Below, piece by piece: positions 28,389-37,769 of a stretch of 64,000 nt of DNA. The stretch spans positions 434,001 to 498,000 of the forward strand of contig NZ_SZVS01000002.1 in assembly GCF_007670255.1 (NCBI RefSeq), given 5' to 3'. The stretch is from Paenarthrobacter nicotinovorans. GTDB lineage: Bacteria; Actinomycetota; Actinomycetes; Actinomycetales; Micrococcaceae. Below the pieces are notes generated by a model that saw only the letters and a list, made by a program, of their open reading frames with translations, was not told the DNA's origin and did no database searches. The position numbers were made by a program, and so were the translations under genes. Every line of letters starts with the position of its first letter. Positions within the stretch are counted from its first letter, which is position 1.

Positions 28389-30463
28389 TGAGCATCCGTA
28401 CCAGCACGGCCGCGCGCAGCGCGGTTCAAGGCACGACGCCGGAACGCGGCTTCCGTCCGGAGGTCCAGGGCCTGCGTGCCCTGGCAGTGCTCATGGTGGC
28501 GGCTTACCACATCTGGCTGGGCAAGGTGTCCGGCGGCGTGGATGTCTTCCTGCTCATCTCGGCTTTCCTGCTGACGTTATCGTTCACCCGGAAACTCGAA
28601 ACCGGTTCGCCGTTGAAGCTGTTGCGGCACTGGCTGCACGTGTTCAAGCGGCTGCTGCCAGCCGTCGTCGTGGTCCTGTTGGGTGTCCTGGCCGCCACCT
28701 GGTCCTTCATCCCGCAGAGCCGGTGGCCGGATGTCCTCGCCGAAGCCTGGGCATCGCTCTTCTACCGCCAGAATTGGCAGCTCGCGGACAACGCCGTTGA
28801 CTACTACGCCCAAAACCATTCCGGGGCCAGTCCCCTCCAGCATTTCTGGTCGTTGTCCGTCCAGGGCCAGGTGTTCATCCTGTGGCCCCTGATCTTCGCC
28901 GCAGTTGCCCTGCTGCAACCGAGGTTGGCCAGGTTCTTCCCGGGGAAGGCGTTGACGCATCGGAAGCTGCTCTTCGTCGTGTTTGGCGCTGTGTTCCTTG
29001 CATCCTTGGTGTTTTCCATCGACCAGACAGCCAACAACCAGGAGTATGCGTATTTCGATACCCGCGCCCGGCTGTGGGAATTTGCGCTGGGGTCCCTGCT
29101 GGCACTGGCGCTGCCGTACCTGAAACCGGGACGCAAGCTCCGGGTGTTCCTTGGCTGGGCCGGTATCACGGCGATGCTCGCTTGCGGCTTGGTGCTGACA
29201 GTGGACCGCTCCTTTCCAGGATTCATCGCGCTCTGGCCCACGCTGGCCGCGGCGGCGGTGATCGTCGCTGGGCAAAGCAACAGCCGATTCGGTGCGGACC
29301 GTTTCCTGGCCTCGCGACCTTTGGTCCTGGTGGGAAACAACTCCTACGCCCTCTACCTGTGGCACTGGCCGGTGCTGGTGTTTTTCCTGCTGGTCAGCGG
29401 CACCACAGCTCCGGGGCTGTTCCAGGGACTTGGCATCATGGCTGTGTCCATGCTGCTCGCGGTCGGCACCACGAGGTTCGTGGAGGAACCCATGCGCCGC
29501 TGGGAGTGGCCGGCCGTACGGTCCTGGCGTGCCGCCGTCGTCATTGCCGCCTGTGGTGCGCTGCTGGCGATGCCCGTAACGGTCTGGCAGGGTGCCATAG
29601 CGGCCGAAGACGCCGCGATCGCGGGCCAGCCCAAGGAACTGACGCCAGGTGCCGCAGCGTTGTCGCCCGAGTTCGCGGGACAACCGGCGCAGGAAGCCAT
29701 GATCATTCCCGCTCCGGGAGCCATGAAGGACGAATGGGCCGACATCGACGGCCTGTGCACGGGGGACAACGTACCCAGCGATCCCTTGCTCCAGGGTTGC
29801 CTGCAGAACGACGAACCTGAGAACGTCACCAAAGAAATCGTGGTGCTGGGGGATTCGCATGCCCAGCAGTACATGGCGGCCCTGGGCCCCATCGCCAAGC
29901 AGCACGGCTGGGAAGTAGTGACGCTGCTCAAAGGCAGCTGCCGTTTCGGGGCCGAATCCCCGGAACGCACGGACGAATGCAATGAATTCAACAAGGCCAG
30001 CGCCAACTACGTGATGGAACACAAGCCTGACGCCGTGTTCACGGTTGCTTCGCTGACGCACGCGGATGCCCCGTTCGAAACGGAGGTGCCTGGTTACCTG
30101 GACGGTATCAAGCCGTTCACGGATGCGGGGATCGACGTCGTGGGAATCCGCGACAATCCACGCTTCAGCATCAACATGCCCGAATGCGTGCAGAAGAAGG
30201 GCCCGGACTCACCCGATTGCAACGCACCTTTGCAGGAGTCCTTGGCTGAATCGTCGCCGTTGGATGACTACGTGGGCAAGGTCGATCGCCTTTATCTGAT
30301 GGATATGAGCGACTTCATCTGTGAGCAAGGAACGTGTCCGGCTGTGGTGGGCAACGTCTACGTCTACAAGGACGACAACCACCTCACCAAGACGTATGTG
30401 CAAAGCATGATCCCGATGTTCGAGCAACGCCTTCTGGCAGCCACCGGCTGGACGGCCAGCTAG
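28385..30463 (+). CDS. OatA-like membrane acyltransferase with C-terminal SGNH domain (copy 2)
   Basis: A 692-residue paralogue of the upstream gene with the same layout: FRPEVQGLRALAVLMVAAYH, GVDVFLLISAFLLT, NSYALYLWHWP, then an SGNH domain with GDSHAQQ at residues 489-495 and DDNHLTK near the C-terminus. Here the nucleophile block has the canonical GDS. It begins in a four-base ATGA overlap with copy 1, so both are made from one message. Similarity along the whole length indicates a tandem duplication. Confidence 0.88.
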   Translation: MMSIRTSTAARSAVQGTTPERGFRPEVQGLRALAVLMVAAYHIWLGKVSGGVDVFLLISAFLLTLSFTRKLETGSPLKLLRHWLHVFKRLLPAVVVVLLGVLAATWSFIPQSRWPDVLAEAWASLFYRQNWQLADNAVDYYAQNHSGASPLQHFWSLSVQGQVFILWPLIFAAVALLQPRLARFFPGKALTHRKLLFVVFGAVFLASLVFSIDQTANNQEYAYFDTRARLWEFALGSLLALALPYLKPGRKLRVFLGWAGITAMLACGLVLTVDRSFPGFIALWPTLAAAAVIVAGQSNSRFGADRFLASRPLVLVGNNSYALYLWHWPVLVFFLLVSGTTAPGLFQGLGIMAVSMLLAVGTTRFVEEPMRRWEWPAVRSWRAAVVIAACGALLAMPVTVWQGAIAAEDAAIAGQPKELTPGAAALSPEFAGQPAQEAMIIPAPGAMKDEWADIDGLCTGDNVPSDPLLQGCLQNDEPENVTKEIVVLGDSHAQQYMAALGPIAKQHGWEVVTLLKGSCRFGAESPERTDECNEFNKASANYVMEHKPDAVFTVASLTHADAPFETEVPGYLDGIKPFTDAGIDVVGIRDNPRFSINMPECVQKKGPDSPDCNAPLQESLAESSPLDDYVGKVDRLYLMDMSDFICEQGTCPAVVGNVYVYKDDNHLTKTYVQSMIPMFEQRLLAATGWTAS

Positions 30464-30559
30464 GTCTCCGTCACCAGGGAATCGGACGACGGCGGCCTGC
30501 CGCCAGTGCTGTTGCTCACACTCCGGCGTTACGGAATATGGCGATCGCCGCTGAGGTTC

Positions 30560-30610
30560 TACTATTTATTCAACACTTCTGCACAGGCCAGTCCCGTAAT
30601 GACGGGCTGG
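30560..30610 (+). promoter_or_regulatory. guaB promoter and leader hairpin
   Basis: TACTAT (30560-30565) is a candidate -10 box giving a leader of about 95 nt. Within it, 30588-30597 and 30602-30610 form a hairpin with 9 paired bases, one bulged T and a 4-nt loop. No T run follows, so it is more likely a stability or binding element than a terminator. Confidence 0.45.
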
Positions 30611-30637
30611 TCATCAGTTGCAACCCCTACCAGTTAA

Positions 30638-32179
<1,542 letters not shown>

Positions 32180-32185
32180 GCACTT

Positions 32186-32223
32186 ACTGATCCCCGCGGA
32201 TTCTCTGCGGGGATCAGTTGTTT
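32186..32223 (+). terminator. Intrinsic terminator after guaB
   Basis: A perfect 12-bp stem (32186-32197 with 32207-32218) with a 9-nt loop, followed by TGTTTA. Confidence 0.82.
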
Positions 32224-32256
32224 AACCACCCGACCCTCGCTGTCCGCCCACAGGAA

Positions 32257-32262
32257 TAGGCT
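32257..32262 (+). promoter_or_regulatory. -10 box, leaderless ABC transporter gene
   Basis: TAGGCT ends 6 nt before the ATG at 32269; no Shine-Dalgarno sequence is present. Confidence 0.5.
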
Positions 32263-32268
32263 GGGCAC

Positions 32269-34167
32269 ATGTCAGAGCAGCCCGCACAACCGCGGCACCC
32301 GGAGTCGGTCCCGCTTCACCCGGTCCCACCCGGCAAAACACCGCCCCGCAAGCTGGCTTTGCGGCCGTACGCCCGCGCCGTCGGGCAGGTGCTGAAGGTG
32401 AGTTTCAACGCCTCACCGGCAGCGGTGATCATGAAGGTCCTGGGCTCGGTCATTTCCGCCACCCTGCCCTTGGTCACCACGTACTTCGCGTCGTTGACCA
32501 CCACGGCCTTGGCGGCCGGCTACGCAGGAGACCCCGACGCCGGTCCGCGGGCAGTTCTCTACGTCATCATCACCGCGGCTTTGGGCCTGTTCTGGGGCGC
32601 CTTCAGCAGCGTGGACCGCTACATCCAACAGTTGATGAGCTTCAGGGTCGGGGCCATTGTGGGCGACCTGATGTACCAGCGGTTCCTCGCCTTGGACTTC
32701 TGGCGTTATGACGACAAAGAGACGGTGGATCTCTACGACCGCGCCAAGCGCTTCTCTGATTCCTATGCGCGGGTCCTGGACCGGATCGCGGCGATTTTCA
32801 CCCAGCTCGTCTCGGTGATCCTCGCCGTTGGCGCGCTGCTGTTGGTGAGCTGGTGGATCGCGGTGATAGTCCTCGTGGCGATCGTGCCCAGCGTGTACCT
32901 GCAGTTCAAGTTGTCCCGGGAACAAATAGCCCACTGGAACACCCAAGTGGACTCGCGGCGCCAACGCAGGATGATCGAGCAGAACCTGCTCCGGCCACAA
33001 CATATCGCCGAGATGCGGCTTTACGGCATTGTTGGCTACCTCATGGATTTGCGCTCCCGCTTGCGGGATGCCGACGAACGCAGGCGACTGGATTTCCAAA
33101 AGCGGTACATTCCCAAACAACTGGCTGCCGACTCGCTGCAGTATGGTGCCGAAGTGGTCTCCTTGGTGTGGGTGGTGGGTCAGATCATTGCCAGGGCGCA
33201 GCCTGTGGGCCAATTCCTGTATGTGCAACAGATCGTGAGCCGGGCCCTCTCCACGGCCAACAACCTGGTGTCCTCGCTCAGTTCCATCGACGAGGACCTG
33301 GCCAACCTCAAGGACTATGAACTGTTCATGGCCTTGCCCGTGCCCAGCGGCAAGGAGGAGCCCCTCGCCGCGTCGCCCACCACCGTCGAACTGAGGGACA
33401 TCCACTTCAGCTATACCGGCAGCGACATCGAGGTCATCAAAGGTATATCCATGACCATCAGGGCCGGCCAACACATCGCGATCGTGGGGGAGAACGGTGC
33501 GGGAAAGTCCACTTTGATCCGGATACTGGCCGGGCTGTACCGGCCTGATTCAGGCCAGGTCCTGCTGGACGGCAAGGATCTGGCCGGCATCGACGTGACC
33601 AGCTGGCACCGGCACTTGGCGGTCCTCAGCCAGGAGTTCCTCAAGTATGAGTTCGCCACCGCAGCAGAGAACATCTATCTCGGCGACGTCGACCTGCCCC
33701 GGGACGATCCCCGCATCCGCAGGGCGGCAGCCGACGCCGAGGCCATGGACTTCATCAACAAGCTGCCCAATGGACTGGAGAACCACGTCAGCAACTGGAT
33801 GGAGGATCCACGCGGGCGCAAGGGGAGCGGGCTGTCCGGCGGGCAGTGGCAGCGGCTGGCAATGGCCCGCAACTTCTACCGGGACGCTTCGTTCATGGTG
33901 ATGGACGAGCCCACCTCGGCCATCGACGCCTTGGCTGAACACCGGATCTTCACCAGGCTTTTCGCGGACCGCAGCAGCACCATCATCGCCATCAGCCACC
34001 GCCTCGCCACGATTGAGAAGGCCGACATCGTCTACATGCTCGAAGATGGGCGCATCGCGGAGCAAGGAACCCACAAGGAATTGGTCGCGCTCCGGGGCCG
34101 TTACTTCCGGATGTTCGAATCCCAGCTTTCCGTGGACGAGGCAAGCCGGGCGGCCCCCGAGGCTTAG
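32269..34167 (+). CDS. ABC transporter, fused permease and ATP-binding protein
   Basis: A 632-residue half-transporter of the exporter type. Six membrane helices lie in the first 330 residues. The nucleotide-binding domain has Walker A GENGAGKST (407-415), the signature GLSGGQWQR, Walker B SFMVMDEPTSA and the switch His in AISHRLAT. The signature shows Trp where most have Gln/Arg after GGQ. No partner half is adjacent, so it probably forms a homodimer. Substrate unknown. It ends tail-to-tail with the next gene with a 4-bp overlap. Confidence 0.9.
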   Translation: MSEQPAQPRHPESVPLHPVPPGKTPPRKLALRPYARAVGQVLKVSFNASPAAVIMKVLGSVISATLPLVTTYFASLTTTALAAGYAGDPDAGPRAVLYVIITAALGLFWGAFSSVDRYIQQLMSFRVGAIVGDLMYQRFLALDFWRYDDKETVDLYDRAKRFSDSYARVLDRIAAIFTQLVSVILAVGALLLVSWWIAVIVLVAIVPSVYLQFKLSREQIAHWNTQVDSRRQRRMIEQNLLRPQHIAEMRLYGIVGYLMDLRSRLRDADERRRLDFQKRYIPKQLAADSLQYGAEVVSLVWVVGQIIARAQPVGQFLYVQQIVSRALSTANNLVSSLSSIDEDLANLKDYELFMALPVPSGKEEPLAASPTTVELRDIHFSYTGSDIEVIKGISMTIRAGQHIAIVGENGAGKSTLIRILAGLYRPDSGQVLLDGKDLAGIDVTSWHRHLAVLSQEFLKYEFATAAENIYLGDVDLPRDDPRIRRAAADAEAMDFINKLPNGLENHVSNWMEDPRGRKGSGLSGGQWQRLAMARNFYRDASFMVMDEPTSAIDALAEHRIFTRLFADRSSTIIAISHRLATIEKADIVYMLEDGRIAEQGTHKELVALRGRYFRMFESQLSVDEASRAAPEA

Positions 34168-34814
34168 AGCGGGCCGTATCCGGCTTCTCCGTAGGGATCA
34201 CGCCAGGTGGCGAGGTCTTGTTCCAGCAGCGCCCTGAAGCGTGGGTCAACTGCAGCCCTGCGCCGAAGCGATTCCCTCGAACGGCCCATGATCGTGGCCG
34301 GGACGATGATCCCAACCACAAGGAGGGAGACCATAAAGGCGAGAACCAAGGCCAGAGTCAGCAGTGCGTCAGGATCCTGCCACGTTGAGGGTTTGGCCGT
34401 GAAGGCGAACAGCCCCATGAAAACGAGCAGGACGAACGCCACGAAAGAGAGCGCACCCCGCAGGCTCCCAGGCCCACGATTGACCACGGCCCGGCTTGTG
34501 CGCGGCAACCGGTTCCGAACCCGCACGAAGAAGATTCCGCACAGTGCGCCGAGGGCGGCGCCGGGAAGGCCGAGCGCAGGAAGCGTTACGAGCGTGCCGA
34601 GCCGGACTGACAGGACTACGCCCAGAAAGACAAGGACGGCGCCGACGCCGATTCCGGCAGCCCACGCGCCCATGTATGCACCCCGGGCGCCGGCGAGCTC
34701 ACGCAGGCGTGAGCGTGCATTTGCCGGTGTGATGGCAGCAAGCTCGGGGGAAAGCCAGTAGTCCAGGGAGCGGTCTGAGTGGAACAGCGGTGCGGGGCCT
34801 GACTGGTAACTCAC
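34164..34814 (-). CDS. Four-helix membrane protein downstream of the WXG100 gene
   Basis: A 216-residue protein with hydrophobic segments at about 49-70, 73-97, 118-139 and 149-175; both ends are hydrophilic and predicted cytoplasmic. The C-terminus contains RRRAAVDPRFRALLEQDLA. I recognise no family. It starts 5 bp after the stop of the 209-residue gene and is the third gene of a minus-strand unit led by a WXG100-type protein. A membrane protein in this place could be an immunity or export component, which is only inference. Confidence 0.72.
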   Translation of the reverse strand: MSYQSGPAPLFHSDRSLDYWLSPELAAITPANARSRLRELAGARGAYMGAWAAGIGVGAVLVFLGVVLSVRLGTLVTLPALGLPGAALGALCGIFFVRVRNRLPRTSRAVVNRGPGSLRGALSFVAFVLLVFMGLFAFTAKPSTWQDPDALLTLALVLAFMVSLLVVGIIVPATIMGRSRESLRRRAAVDPRFRALLEQDLATWRDPYGEAGYGPL

Positions 34815-34819
34815 CCGGG

Positions 34820-35449
34820 TTATCGCTCCAGGCCTGCACGGACGCGGGCGTCGAGTTGATCACGTGTAAGGGCCGTCGAGTCGAGGTTTTCGCCTTCGCC
34901 GGCGGCGATCGACAGGGAACCATCGGCCTCAGCTTTGACGTGCACTGCGCGGGAGGTTCCGTCGTCAAAGTGTCGGCGCGTGGTGGCGGCTGCGGGGAAG
35001 CCGTCCGGCGCTTGGTTCAGGTAGTAGTCGGCCATCTGCACTGCAGTGGTGACCATGCCTTCAGCGCCCGTAATGGGGTGCAGCTCGTGAACGCCGTACT
35101 TGCTCAGATTGAGCAACAGGGCGCCCTGCTCTGCGCCGAACATGAAGGAAACGTGCTCCGAGGCCGGGGTGACGAGGGCTGTTTCCAACCAGGCTGTGGC
35201 ATCGGCAAGGACTGCTGTCACCGTGGCGGCCGGCCCAACCGGAAGGAGTGCGTCGTTTTCTATCTTCATCAACCCGCGTTCCAACAGCGTCGCAACACCG
35301 GCCTGTTCCAGCGGCGACCCGGCTGCGTGGTCCAGGCGGAACAGGGTCTGGCACCTCAGGGCGCCATCGGTGCCAGCCAGCGCGATGAGTGCAATGAGCT
35401 CATGTTCGGTGATGAGCAGTGCCTGGTTTTCTTCGGTCTGGGTGGTCAT
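34820..35449 (-). CDS. Uncharacterised cytoplasmic protein between WXG100 and membrane protein genes
   Basis: A 209-residue protein with no signal peptide or membrane segment. The first 90 residues are helical, with a winged-helix-like run (HELIALIALAGTDGALRC). The second part is mixed alpha/beta and contains VSFMFGAEQGALLLNLSKYG. I do not recognise the family. The size and its position after a WXG100 gene recall secretion chaperones of type VII systems (EspG-like), but no signature supports that. It follows the WXG100 gene by 49 bp and precedes the membrane gene by 5 bp. Confidence 0.7.
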   Translation of the reverse strand: MTTQTEENQALLITEHELIALIALAGTDGALRCQTLFRLDHAAGSPLEQAGVATLLERGLMKIENDALLPVGPAATVTAVLADATAWLETALVTPASEHVSFMFGAEQGALLLNLSKYGVHELHPITGAEGMVTTAVQMADYYLNQAPDGFPAAATTRRHFDDGTSRAVHVKAEADGSLSIAAGEGENLDSTALTRDQLDARVRAGLER

Positions 35450-35498
35450 TTCTGCCTTCTTTTGTGCGGTTCTCTGTCCAGTCTATGAAGCGGCGCGG

Positions 35499-36398
35499 TC
35501 AGGTGAGCCATCCCCAGACCTTCTTGGCGCCGTCGGCTATTGCTCCAGCGGCGTCCTGGGCACCCTCCCAGACATGCTTGGCGCCGTCAGCGATCATCGA
35601 AGACGCGGAGTCGTAGCCCATGTTGGTAGCCAACAGGCCCAGGCCACCCCAAGCGATGCCGGCAACGGCGCAGGCGGGGCCAACCACCGGAAAAAAGCTG
35701 CCCACTGCCAAGGCAGCAGAGATCCCGCCGTCCACCGCCATTCCGGGATGTCCCGTCTGGAATCCTTGGTAGACCTGAATTCCGCCAGTGACGAACCCCA
35801 AGGCCCCCGAGAGCCGCCCGAGCATGGAAGTGCCGTTCAGAAGCTGGGTGCCCTTGACATATCCGGCGCCGGCGGCCTGGCCGTACTGTGCGCTGAGCCA
35901 GGGCCACTTGGTTAGCTCCGTAACCAACCCGCCCTTGGCCATCCGGGCCAGGATCGAGTCCGCAGCCAAACCGTTGGCAGTCACGAGTGCGTTCCCGGCC
36001 CACCATCCCTGGCTGCCGGTGACGCCCAAAAGTCCCTCCCAACCAGTGGTCGGAGTGTCGTCGCTGACGGTGCCACCGGGAGTCTGCGGGCTGTTGGCCC
36101 CTGTAGACCCTCCACTGGAGGACCCACCCTGGGTACTGGCCTGCTGCTGTTCGTCAGCCTGGGTCCGCAGTGTTTTGGAAACGTCCTCCAGGGAACGGGA
36201 GGCTTTGTGCAACAGGGGCCGCAGGGTGCTGCTCCATTCGCGGCGGAAACGCTCTCCGTCGGTTCCTTTCCATGCAACCGTGGAGATCAGGCCGTTGATC
36301 TGGAGTTCCTGGTTCTGGAGCCGGCTCCCGGCCTGTCCCATTTGTTTGGATAACGACCGAAGCTGTTCAATGTCGGCTCCGTAGAGTCCAGGCGCCAT
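35499..36398 (-). CDS. WXG100-type protein with long glycine/alanine-rich C-terminal domain
   Basis: A 299-residue protein. Residues 1-85 form a helical hairpin with the turn W43-K-G45 in VAWKGTDGERFRREW, the WXG100 signature of type VII (Esx) substrates. A Ser/Gly/Gln linker follows (84-115). Residues 118-299 form a Gly/Ala-rich domain with hydrophobic stretches near 195-210 and 224-257 (ALAVGSFFPVVGPACAVAG), ending in an amphipathic helix and GWLT. ATG 36398 has AAGGGGG four nt upstream. Normal WXG100 proteins are about 100 residues, so the extra domain suggests a secreted effector. No ESX machinery is visible in the window. Confidence 0.78.
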   Translation of the reverse strand: MAPGLYGADIEQLRSLSKQMGQAGSRLQNQELQINGLISTVAWKGTDGERFRREWSSTLRPLLHKASRSLEDVSKTLRTQADEQQQASTQGGSSSGGSTGANSPQTPGGTVSDDTPTTGWEGLLGVTGSQGWWAGNALVTANGLAADSILARMAKGGLVTELTKWPWLSAQYGQAAGAGYVKGTQLLNGTSMLGRLSGALGFVTGGIQVYQGFQTGHPGMAVDGGISAALAVGSFFPVVGPACAVAGIAWGGLGLLATNMGYDSASSMIADGAKHVWEGAQDAAGAIADGAKKVWGWLT

Positions 36399-36532
36399 GG
36401 GTCCCCCTTGCATGGTGTACGTGTGTTTTCCGCAGGCTATCTGATCCGCAAAGGATGCTGCCATGGGCACAGCTGCCCATGTGGAAAGCTGCCCGGCCTG
36501 CGGGGCGGTGCCAGGTTGCGCGAGGGGTCCAG

Positions 36533-36538
36533 TAAAGT
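36533..36538 (+). promoter_or_regulatory. -10 box, leaderless guaB3
   Basis: TAAAGT ends 7 nt before the GTG at 36546. It lies in the 147-bp divergent region shared with the WXG100 gene. Confidence 0.55.
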
Positions 36539-36545
36539 TAGAGCC

Positions 36546-37679
36546 GTGACTTATGAGATTGAGATTGGCCGTGGCAAGCGTGGGCGTCGTGCCTACTCCC
36601 TGGATGACATCGCGATCGTTCCGAACCGACGGACGCGTGACCCGAAGGACGTCTCGGTTTCGTGGCAGATCGACGCCTACAAGTTCGACATGCCCGTCAT
36701 CGCTGCACCGATGGACTCGGTGATGTCGCCGGAGTCCGCCATCGCCTTGGGGCGTTTGGGCGGTCTCGGCGTCCTGGACCTTGAAGGACTGTGGACCCGG
36801 TACGAGGACCCGCAGAAGGTCCTTGACGAGATCGCCGGCTTGGCCGACGAGACCAGCAGCCCGGCCGTGACGCGGCGCATGCAGGATCTCTACCAGGCTC
36901 CAGTGCAGCCGGAACTTATCAGCTCCCGCTTGGCCGAGATCCGCGCCGCAGGCGTGACCGTGGCAGGTTCACTTACCCCGCAGCGCACCCAGGAACACTA
37001 CAAGACCGTGGTGGCTGCCGGCGTCGATATCTTTGTCATCCGCGGCACAACCGTCTCCGCCGAGCACGTCTCCAAGAACCACGAGCCACTGAACCTCAAG
37101 CAGTTCATCTACGAACTCGATGTTCCCGTCATCGTCGGTGGCGCGGCCGGATACACCCCCGCCCTGCACCTGATGCGGACCGGCGCGGCCGGCGTCCTGG
37201 TCGGCTTCGGCGGCGGCGCCACGACCACCACCCGCCGCGCGTTGGGCATCCACTCGCCGATGGCCTCGGCCATTTCCGACGTCGCCGCAGCACGCCGTGA
37301 CTACATGGATGAGTCCGGCGGACGTTACGTCCATGTCATTGCCGACGGCGGCATGGGCCGCTCAGGCGACATCGTCAAGGCCATCGCCATGGGCGCTGAC
37401 GCCGTCATGCTCGGCAGTGCCCTTGCCCGCGCCGAAGAAGCCCCGGGCCGCGGCTGGCACTGGGGTCCGGAAGCCCACCACCTGGAGTCCCCCCGCGGCG
37501 ACCGTGTCAACGTTGGCACTGTTGGGCCGCTCGAGGAAGTCCTGTTCGGGCCCGGTCACCACACGGACGGAACATCCAACCTGATCGGCGCCCTGCGCCG
37601 TTCCATGGCGACCACCGGATACTCGGACTTGAAGGAATTCCAGCGGGTCGACGTCGTCGTCTCGCCGTATCTCGGCTAA
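36546..37679 (+). CDS. guaB3: GuaB3 family IMP dehydrogenase-related protein
   Basis: A 377-residue IMPDH/GMPR-fold barrel without CBS domains. Family blocks are RGRRAYSLDDIAIVPNRRTRD, the phosphate-binding VHVIADGGMGRSGDI and GTVGPLEEVLFGP. At the position of the IMPDH catalytic Cys loop it has GFGGGATTTTRR (220-231), with no cysteine. GuaB3 is widespread in actinobacteria; I recall that a cyanobacterial GuaB3 was reported to act as a GMP reductase, so the reaction here is open. The GTG at 36546 is leaderless; the longer open frame is rejected. Confidence 0.9.
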   Translation: MTYEIEIGRGKRGRRAYSLDDIAIVPNRRTRDPKDVSVSWQIDAYKFDMPVIAAPMDSVMSPESAIALGRLGGLGVLDLEGLWTRYEDPQKVLDEIAGLADETSSPAVTRRMQDLYQAPVQPELISSRLAEIRAAGVTVAGSLTPQRTQEHYKTVVAAGVDIFVIRGTTVSAEHVSKNHEPLNLKQFIYELDVPVIVGGAAGYTPALHLMRTGAAGVLVGFGGGATTTTRRALGIHSPMASAISDVAAARRDYMDESGGRYVHVIADGGMGRSGDIVKAIAMGADAVMLGSALARAEEAPGRGWHWGPEAHHLESPRGDRVNVGTVGPLEEVLFGPGHHTDGTSNLIGALRRSMATTGYSDLKEFQRVDVVVSPYLG

Positions 37680-37769
37680 ACCTTCGGGACGGAACAGCAG
37701 CCCTGCCCAACTCGACGGGCAGCAAGTAGGGTAGGGGATTACCAGCTGTTGCGTTTGAGGAGGGGTCCG

